This document shows positions 53,200-61,317 of a stretch of DNA of 64,000 bases, one piece after another. Position 1 is the first letter of the stretch, and each line of letters begins with the position of its first letter. The notes below the pieces were generated by a model that worked only from the letters and a program-made list of their open reading frames with translations, was not told where the DNA came from and did no database searches. Source of the stretch: Bolinopsis microptera (taxonomy: Eukaryota > Ctenophora > Tentaculata > Lobata > Bolinopsidae); the NCBI RefSeq assembly GCF_026151205.1, contig NC_087077.1, positions 17,344,475 to 17,408,474 of the forward strand. Direction: 5' to 3'. The position numbers and the translations under genes are program-made.

Positions 53200-54420
53200 T
53201 AGCCGGGGCAAAGCTCCTTTGGTTGGCTAGGGAGGGGGGAAGGCGCAGCCCTGGCCCCCGGAAAACTTTTGAGAAATAGGGTGATTCAGACGACATTTGG
53301 CATTAAAGAAATTTGTAGGACAGCAATAATCATACATCAGAATAATATAAAGTTGGTGGGCTAGGGGAGCGAACCCCCAGGAAAATTTTTGAGAAATAGG
53401 GTGATTCAGACGACATTAGGCATTAAAGAAATTAGTAGGGCAGTAATAATCCTGAGACATCACAATAATATAAAGTTGGTTGGCTAGGGAGGGGGGGGGG
53501 GCGCAGCCAATCAGAAAATTTTTGAGAAATTATGTGTTTTAGACGACATTTGGCATTAAAGAAATTTGTAGGACAGTAATTATAATCAGACATCACAATA
53601 ATACAAAGTTGGAGGGCTAGGCAGGGGCAGCCCTGGCCTTTGGGGACAGAAATTTGGGGACAGTAATAATCAGACATCACAATAATATAAAGTTGGGGGG
53701 CCGGGGGGGGGGCGCAGCCCCCCAGAAATTTTTTGAGAAATAATGTGTTTTAGACGACATTTGGCATTAAAGAAATTTGTAGGACAGTAATAATCAGACA
53801 TCACAATAATACAAAGTTGGGAGGCTAGGGGGGTGCACCCCCCGGAAAATTTTTGAGAAATAGGGTGATTCAGACGACATTAGGCATTAAAGAAATTAGT
53901 AGGGCAGTAATAATCCTGAGACATCACAATAATATAAAGTTGGTTGGCTAGGGAGGGGGGGGGGGGGCGCAGCCAATCAGAAAATTTTTGAGAAATTATG
54001 TGTTTTAGACGACATTTGGCATTAAAGAAATTTGTAGGACAGTAATTATAATCAGACATCACAATAATACAAAGTTGGAGGGCTAGGCAGGGGCAGCCCT
54101 GGCCTTCGGAAACTTTTTGAGAAATAGGGTGTTCCAGACGACATTAGTAGGACAGCAATAATCAGACATTACAATAATATAAAGTTGGGGGACTGGGGGG
54201 GGGGGGGGCGCAGCCCCCAAGAAAATTTTTAGAAATTATTTGTTTTAGACGACATTAGGCATTAAAGAAATTTGTAGGACGGCGATAATACAAAGTTGGG
54301 GGTGCAGCCCCCGGAAAATTTTTGAGAAATAGGGTGTTTCAGACGACATTTGGCATTAGAAATTTGTAATTTCAGACATCACAATAATGCAAAGTTGGGG
54401 GCTAGGGGGGAACTCAGTAC
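53200..54420. repeat. ~125-bp G-rich tandem array, ~10 irregular copies
   Basis: Each unit has a G/C-rich start (GTTGG..GGCTAGGGGGG..GCAGCC), GAAAATTTTTGAGAAATAGGG, GACGACATTTGGCATTAAAG and a CAATAAT end. A longer block is duplicated (53390-53640 versus 53870-54110). Isolated relative at 11285. Confidence 0.93.
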
Positions 54421-54599
54421 TTGTCACATTGAATGGAATAAGTACATATTGTATAGTGGGATTTGGGAATAATTTACGAAATGCAAAAGTCGATTGCCTG
54501 TCGTGTCGTTTAATCAAACAGTCATAAACACAGCCCACTTACCAGGCGACCATGGGGACTAGGGGGTTTATTTTTTTTGGGGTTCAATTTTTTTCCGGG

Positions 54600-57001
54600 G
54601 GTCTTCCCCTTGGCTACGTGTCTGCATTCTAGTTGCCAGACCCACTCTATTAGAGTGCAGACTCAACATTTTGGTTGCCAGACCCACTTCTAGAGTCCAG
54701 ACCCACAATTCTGGTTGTCATATCTCCTATATTCTAGTTCATAGACCCCCAATTCTGGTTGACAGAGTGAAGAATTACCATTCTGGTTGCCAGCCCCACT
54801 CTTCTAGAGTGTAGACGCACCATTCCGATTGCCAGACCCACTATTCTTGAGTGAAGACCCACCTTTCGGGTTGCCGGACCCACTATTCTAGACTCTAGAC
54901 TCCAGACGCACAATTCTGGTTGCCATTTATCCTATATTCTAGTTTAGACCCCCAATTCTGGTTGACACTTGACAGAGTGTAGACTTACCATTCTGGTTGC
55001 CAGACCCACTCTTCTAGAGTGAAGACCCACTATTCTAGAATTCTTACCCACCATTCTTGTTGCCAGACCCACTCTTAGCTAGAGTGAAGACCCACTATTC
55101 AAGAATTCTGACCCACCATTCTTGTTTCCAGACCCACTACCCTAAGGTGCAGACCCACCATTCTGATTGCCAGACTCACTCATCTTGATTCCCTTGATTG
55201 CAGACCCACTATTCTGGTTTCCAGACCCACTCTTATAGATTGCAGACACACCAATCTAGTTGCCAGACCCACTCTTCTAAAGTGTAGACCCACCAGACCT
55301 ATTATTCTAGAGTGAAGACCCACCATTCGGGTTGTCAAAACCCACAATTCTGGTAGCCATATCTCCTATATTATTCTAGTTTATAGACCCCCAAATCTGG
55401 TTGACAGAGTGTAGACTTACCATTCTGGTTGCCAGGCCCACTCTTCTAGAGTGTAGACGCACCATTCCGATTGCCAGACCCACTATTCTTGAGTGAAGAC
55501 CCACCTTTCGGGTTGCCGGTCCCACTATTCTAGACTCTAGACTCCAGACGCACAATTCTGGTTGCCATTTATCCTATATTCTAGTTTAGACCCCCAATTC
55601 TGGTTGACACTTGACAGAGTGTAGACTTACCATTCTGGTTGCCAGACCCACTCTTCTAGAGTGAAGACCCACTATTCTAGAATTCTTACTTACCATTCTT
55701 GTTGCCAGACCCACTCTTAGCTAGAGTGAAGACCCACTATTCAAGAATTCTGACCCACCATTCTTGTTTCCAGACCCACTACCCTAAGGTGCAGACCCAC
55801 CATTCTGATTGCCAGACTCACTCATCTTGATTCCCTTGATTGCAGACCCACTATTCTGGTTTCCAGACCCACTCTTATATATTGCAGACACACCAATCTA
55901 GTTGCCAGACCCACTTTTCTAAAGTGTAGACCCACCAGACCTATTATTCTAGAGTGAAGACCCACCATTCGGGTTGTCCAAACCCACAATTCTGGTAGCC
56001 ATATCTCCTATATTCTAGTTTATAGACCCCCAAATCTGGTTGACAGAGTGTAGACTTACCATTCTGGTTGCCAGGCCCACTCTTCTAGAGTGAAGATCCA
56101 CTATTCTAGAATGCAGACCCGCAATTCTGGTTGCCAGACCCACTATTCCAGATTGTAGACCCACCTTTCTGGTTTCCAGACTCACCCTTCTAGGGCGAAA
56201 ATCCACCATTCTGGTTGCCAGACCCACTCTTCTAGAGTGTAGACGTACCATTCTGATTGCCAGACCCACTCTTCAAGGGTGCAGACCCACATTCATGTTG
56301 CAAGACCCACTTCTAGATTTCAGACCCACTATTCTAGCTGCCAGACTCACTTATAGATTGCAGACCCACCATTCCAGCTGACAGACCCACTCTTCTCAAG
56401 TGCAGATCCACCATTCTGGCTGCAAGACCCACTTTTAGATCGCAGACCTACCATTCTAGCCGCCAGACCAACTCTTCTCAAGTGTAGACCCACCACTCGG
56501 GTTGTCAGACTCACTCTTCAAGGGTGTACGTACACCCACCATTCTGGTTGCCAGACCAACTTCTAGATTGCAGACCCACCATTCCAGCTGCCAGACCCAC
56601 TCTTCTCAAGTCCAGACCCACCACTCTGGTTGTCAGACCCACTCTTCAAGGGTGTACGTACACCCACCATTCTGGTTGCCAGACCAACTTCTAGATTGCA
56701 GACCCACCATTCCAGCTGCCAGACCCACTCTTCTCAAGTCCAGACCCACCACTCTGGTTGTCAGACCCACTCTTAAAGGGTGCAGACTCACCATTTAGCG
56801 GCCAGACCCACGCTTCTCAAGTGCAGACCCACCACTCTGGTTGCTGGACCCACTCTTCTAGAGTGAAGACTCATTATTCTCGAATGCAGATCCACAATTC
56901 TGTTGCTAGACCAACTTCTAGATTGCAGACCCACCATTCCAGCCGCCAGACCCACTCTTCTCAAGTGCAGACCCACCATTCTGGTTGTCAGACCCACTCT
57001 T
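54600..57001. repeat. ~40-bp minisatellite (CAGACCCACCATTCTGGTTG), with ~640-bp higher-order repeat
   Basis: Diverged units alternate AGACCCACCATTCTGGTTGC and CAGACCCACTCTTCTAGAGT. The marker TATAGACCCCCAA(A)TCTGG recurs at ~54735, ~55380 and ~56018, and the blocks between are near copies. Confidence 0.94.
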
Positions 57002-58385
57002 GATTTGATTTGAAACTTTTACAAAATAGCAAGTATACAAATGTACAGCAATTCGAACAAACATATAAAATGGGCCGAAATGTATAAATGCTAAAAAGCG
57101 TGGGTCAGTGAAACAAGTACAGAGGACAACTTTCAGAACAAGAGTTTTTTGGCCGCCCAAAGTCTCAATAACATCACCTCCACCTAGTAATAAAATTATG
57201 AAATGTGAAAAGTGTGAAACAATCAAATAATAATGTATGTATATAATATAATTGTCTCTCAAATACAGATAACGTCCGTTAACTCTTAAAATACCCCTAC
57301 AAGTACATATTATACTGATCGGTGGTGTCCGAGAAACATGAATTACGTCATCATGGTGTCTTCTTAACCCGGCTACAGACCTTCCCGTTACGGATGTAGT
57401 GGTCGAGATGAGTCTGTTCAGCCCTCTTCTTCTTCAGGTCAGTTACCACGTTCTTCCTTGCTGCACGCTCTTCACTGGATCTATCAGGACAGATCCATAC
57501 ATTTTTGTGTGCATCAGCCATCTTCAGTCTCCCTGTTTTCATCAGAATCTGATGAACTGCTGTTGAGCTTGGGACGGTGATCTTGACTGGTCGGATAGCC
57601 GTACCTGGCCTCTTCCAGCCGACTCTAGTCGCTTCAAAAAGAGGTTTCTCCCCGATCTCCTCCAATAGTGCGGTTACCAGAGCTGGTAGCTGTTCTTCAT
57701 CCTCTTCTTTCAGACCAAACACTATCAGATTCTTGCTCCTGTCCTCCTCTGCAGCCACACTCTTCATTACATTCTTCAGACTTTTGCTGTTGCAGACCGC
57801 GCCACTTGTGCTGTTCTTTTGTACAGCTGCACTGTAGCTCTTAATTCCTGTCTCCACCGTTGTTTGTACTGTCTCTTCAACTGACGTCTTAAACAACTGT
57901 AGTTGTTCGTCCTTCTGCACTAGCAACTGGTCCTGCAACCTGACCATCTTTTCCTTGTCTGCTAGTGCTTCCGTCTTGAGGCACTCAACGATTTCCATCA
58001 TAGCGCTCATCTGACTACTCTGCCGTCGTACGAGGTCTGCTGCTTGCATAACCCAGTTTGCCATATACCTTTTATAGATAGACGGAGACATGAGTATTTC
58101 CTGGTCCATATTTCCACGAATTTCGAAGTTTTCTAATTTCAGTTCTCTTGCCATCGAAGTGAACCATCTTTCAGCACAGCCCTCTACATCTTCCTTTTCT
58201 TCGTAGTTGAAATCCTTGATTTTCTTCTGAGATCGGGTCAAATTCAGATCATCCTCCATGGTGTACTTGTATAATAATGTACAATTACACACGCAAAGGC
58301 TAACTACGCGGTAACAGCAAACTGAACTTATCGCTAAGTTACAAAAGATAAGGGAGCTCGATAATTGCAACGTAAGCTATACACA
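57002..58385 (-). mobile_element. ORF1-only non-LTR element with ~147-bp target duplication
   Basis: A 1,384-bp insertion inside the ~40-bp minisatellite. In element sense it runs 5' UTR (58385-58260), ORF1, ~350 bp of 3' sequence, and ends in a short CAAAT-type repeat (CAAATCAAATCA) at 57002. The satellite stretch 56855-57001 on its 3' side recurs almost exactly at 58386-58533 on its 5' side, with a one-base indel and two substitutions. The repeat begins and ends exactly at the insertion borders. This is best read as a long target-site duplication. Absence of ORF2 resembles half-LINE (HAL-type) non-autonomous elements or a single-step deletion product. Confidence 0.7.
57351..58259 (-). CDS. 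LINE ORF1-like protein
   Basis: 302 codons from ATG at 58259 (MEDDLNLTRSQKKIKDFN) to a TGA at 57351. An upstream in-frame Met gives a hydrophobic leader that looks like translated 5' UTR, so the inner Met is preferred. Order: charged N-terminus, a central helical stretch likely to be coiled coil (MVRLQDQLLVQKDEQLQLFK), then an RRM-like core (SKNLIVFGLKEEDEEQ...ATRVGWKRPG...RPVKITVP) and a basic C-terminus (KNVWICPDRSSEERAARKNV). This layout is shared by the nucleic-acid-binding ORF1 proteins of several APE-type LINEs. No reverse transcriptase follows: only ~350 bp remain to the element's 3' end. Confidence 0.78.
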   Translation of the reverse strand: MEDDLNLTRSQKKIKDFNYEEKEDVEGCAERWFTSMARELKLENFEIRGNMDQEILMSPSIYKRYMANWVMQAADLVRRQSSQMSAMMEIVECLKTEALADKEKMVRLQDQLLVQKDEQLQLFKTSVEETVQTTVETGIKSYSAAVQKNSTSGAVCNSKSLKNVMKSVAAEEDRSKNLIVFGLKEEDEEQLPALVTALLEEIGEKPLFEATRVGWKRPGTAIRPVKITVPSSTAVHQILMKTGRLKMADAHKNVWICPDRSSEERAARKNVVTDLKKKRAEQTHLDHYIRNGKVCSRVKKTP

Positions 58386-58805
58386 CTTCTAGAGTGAAGA
58401 CTCATTATTCTCGAATGCAGATCCACAATTCTGGTTGCTAGACCAACTTCTAGATTGCAGACCCACCATTCCAGCCGCAAGAACCACTCTTCTCAAGTGC
58501 AGACCCACCATTCTGGTTGTCAGACCCACTCTTCAAGGGTGTAGACCCACAATTCTGGTTAACAGACCCACTTCTAGATTGCATACCCATCATTCTAGCT
58601 GCCAGACCCACTATTCTCAAGTGCACACCCACCACTCTGGTTGTCAGACCACTCTTTAAGGGTACAGACCCATCATTCTGGTTGCCAGACCCACTTCTAG
58701 ATTGCAGACCCACCATTCTGGTTGCCAGACTCACTTCTAGATTGCAGACCCACCATTCTAGTGGCCAGACCCACTCTTCTCAAGTGCAGACCCACCACTC
58801 TAGGC
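58386..58805. repeat. Continuation of the ~40-bp minisatellite beyond the ORF1 insertion
   Basis: Same units. Its first 148 bp duplicate 56855-57001. Confidence 0.93.
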
Positions 58806-59455
58806 AACAGGGGTGAATAATATCAACAAATAAAGATTGTTTACTTTTTGCAAAAAATTTCTCGTCATGTGACAACCCTTCCCAACCCCCCTCAACCCCC
58901 TACCCCTCCCCCCTAAAAAACTCATCGGATTTTTGCTTCCCGCGAACATGATTTTTCTGAAAATTTTTGTCAAGCCAGATCTGTAAATCTATCAAATATG
59001 TAAAAAAAAACCTTAGGGTGGGGGGAACAAAATGCGATGTTACACCACTAATTTGAATCGGCTGCTTCTTCAGTTGGGCTGGATATTTTTCATGCGTAAT
59101 ACTACTAGCTTCCTCCCTGTGACCACAGGCTTTCTAGTCTAATATGTAATTCCAAAGTTTCTTTGAGTACGACCTCCCATGTGCAAATTTGATGACAAAT
59201 TGTATGCAGAAAGGAATGAAAAATAGGAAGATACACAGTAACGAGAATGGAAAACACACATGCAATTATTGTCAGAACATTATTATCAGTTTTGTGGAAA
59301 TTTATTTTTTTAAAGGGGTATCCCATGTAGCTGAGACACCTCACAGCTAGTAGATCAAAGTGGCTCTTTCTTGTGAACAGTAATTACATTGTGGTTAGTG
59401 TGTTTCACTAAATAATCGGCTATATCTTCGATAAAAATGATGCGTACAACTGGTA
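58806..59455. other. Repeat-derived flank, no gene
   Basis: Contains C-rich (58880-58920) and AT-rich stretches, an inverted copy of the ACTAGGAAGCC repeat start (59100-59145) and, at 59317-59377, a segment complementary to 60009-60066. Confidence 0.5.
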
Positions 59456-59463
59456 CCGGGTAC

Positions 59464-59762
59464 CAGTGACGTAACGAAGGGCCCCGCCGACCACACTGTG
59501 CAGGGGGGGCGCGATCTTAGGGAAGGGCAAATTGTCGTTTGAATGTGGGACAATTTCGAAAAAACTTAACTACGGTACTAGCAAAACTGCGCGTTTTGCT
59601 CTACAAACACATTTTTTAAAGAAATTTTACCAGCATATCCTCTAAAATCATCTAATTTATTCAATTTTAGGGAGGGGCGCTAAAAGGGGAGGGGGCGACA
59701 ACAGGGGGGGCCCGGGGGCGCTTTTTTTGTTGGGGGCGCCAACAGGCAACGTTACGCCACTG
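59464..59762. mobile_element. hAT-like MITE (299 bp) with 8-bp target duplication
   Basis: Ends are CAGTGACGTAACG and, reverse-complemented, CAGTGGCGTAACG (12 of 13 match). The flanking 8-bp CCGGGTAC is identical on both sides (59456-59463, 59763-59770). The interior is G-rich. A related but end-lacking copy lies at about 52660-53000 (shared CGTTTGAATGTGGGACAATT). No coding capacity. Confidence 0.87.
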
Positions 59763-59770
59763 CCGGGTAC

Positions 59771-60150
59771 ACCCTGTATATAAACAAATATCATCAAAAA
59801 TTCAGCAACAGACAAACAGGATTTGTTGAGCTGAATTCATGACTAACAATCTTATCCCAGGACTTTGCTAGAAGTACATTACGTGATATTCAGTGTGTCA
59901 TGATACGATTCCTTTACTACTTAATTTTACGGACGATATAATTTTACGGACGAAATGATCCCAGGGGGGACTCCCAACCCACCGCTTCGGCGGGTAGTTG
60001 ACGCACCTTTCACAAGCAAGAGCCACTTTGGTCTACTTGCTGTGAGGTGTCTCAGCTACATGGGTTGGGGGTCCCCCCTTTTTTCTTTTTTTTTTTCTTT
60101 TTTTTTTTTTCTTTTTTTTTACTACCTTTCAGTACAACACGGTGTAGCTA
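59771..60150. other. Probable 5' region of the APE LINE
   Basis: Includes CAAGAGCCACTTTGGTCTAC...GTGTCTCAGCTACATGGG (60009-60066), also present inverted at 59317-59377, a hairpin-like CCACCGCTTCGGCGG (59980-59994) and a T-rich run (60080-60120). No ORF. Confidence 0.4.
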
Positions 60151-60387
60151 TTGATTCAGATACATAAGGATAAACCTTGGCCCCAAAGGTTTTGCTCTAT
60201 TACGGGTAAACCTAGGATGCTGCAGATTCAACTCTGTACATTCAGACCGTCTGTGCGTGGTGAAGAGCCACATCCTGCTCGAGGTGGGGCTGCATGCAAC
60301 TTCAGTGATGGAGTTGTAACTGAACACAGCGGATCTAGGGGTGCACCCCCGAAAAAAAGCCGGGCATCCTCAGAACCAAGCTCGTGA
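60151..60387 (+). CDS. Possible ORF1 remnant or leader ORF of the APE LINE
   Basis: 79 codons beginning MIQIHKDKPWPQRFC and ending PPKKSRASSEPSS. Its TGA overlaps an ATG (TGATG at 60385-60389) that opens the frame continuing into the endonuclease ORF. No domain is recognised and it may be only the 3' end of a longer ORF1. The stop/start overlap is the main reason to list it. Confidence 0.35.
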   Translation: MIQIHKDKPWPQRFCSITGKPRMLQIQLCTFRPSVRGEEPHPARGGAACNFSDGVVTEHSGSRGAPPKKSRASSEPSS

Positions 60388-60434
60388 TGATGGTGATTTG
60401 GGTTAATGAAGATGTAACAGATTCCGGAACTATG

Positions 60435-61309
60435 CAGAGGCACATATTAGGTGCGATGGGTGCGGGATCGCACAATTTACCGTTTTCCGCACATTTCCGC
60501 ATAATTTATTGTTTTCCGCACATTTCCGCACATTTTGTAATTTTCTGCATATTTCCGCATAATCTAGCATTTTCCGCGTAATTTCGCATAATTTTGAAAT
60601 TTTCGCGTTAAGATTTTCGAGTGTAAAAACCAAAATATGTTAAAAGTCGGGCCCTTTTAGGACCGTGACTCAGGCCCTTTCGGGATCCTGACCCAGGCCC
60701 TTTCGGGACCGTGACCCAGGCCCTTTTGGAACTCATACCTAGGCCACGTGACCCAGTTACCACGTGACCCAGGCCCTTTCGGGACCCTGACCCAGGCCCT
60801 TTCGGGACCGTGACCCAGGCCCTTTTGGAACTCATGCCTAGGCCACGTGTCCCGGTTACCACGTGACCCAGGCCCTTTCGGGACCGTGACCCAGGCCCTT
60901 TCGGGACCGTTACCCAGGCCCTTTCGGGACCGTGACCCAGGCCGTTATGGAACCCTCATCGTTACTGTACTTCGATTATAGTGTATCAGTTATCATTCAA
61001 GTCACTGTTCTCAGATATCTGAATCTCAATATAGGTTCAATCATGGTCTTAGTAAAGAACTACACCCTCAGTAACACATAAACAGACCTATTTTTGATAA
61101 GAGCGACGGTTATACGTTTAGAATTTCCAAAGTCCTTGAGAAAATTATTAAAAAAACTGCACAGTTCCCGCACAAATTTCGAAAAAATCGCCGCACATTT
61201 GCCGCATAATTGGTAAAAATTTACCGCACCTTACCGCACATTTTACCTTTATAGTCGGGTGCGGTACCGCATAATTTCGATTTTTTATCGCACCTAATAT
61301 GTGCCTCTG
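60435..61309. mobile_element. hAT-like MITE (875 bp) with 8-bp target duplication
   Basis: Perfect 23-bp terminal inverted repeats start CAGAGGCACATATTAGGTGC at both ends. The element is flanked by identical 8-bp GAACTATG (60427-60434 and 61310-61317), the length produced by hAT transposases, and the CAGAG end fits hAT. It has no transposase. Inside are GCACATTTCCGC-type repeats (60480-60600, 61150-61250), a ~23-bp minisatellite (60654-60950) and an 83-bp segment shared with 52768-52850. It interrupts the LINE ORF2. Confidence 0.88.
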
Positions 61310-61317
61310 GAACTATG

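Noticed and set aside
53432-54062. Short Cys/Tyr-rich frames repeated along the array
   Set aside because: Repeated translations of the ~125-bp satellite with no independent evidence.
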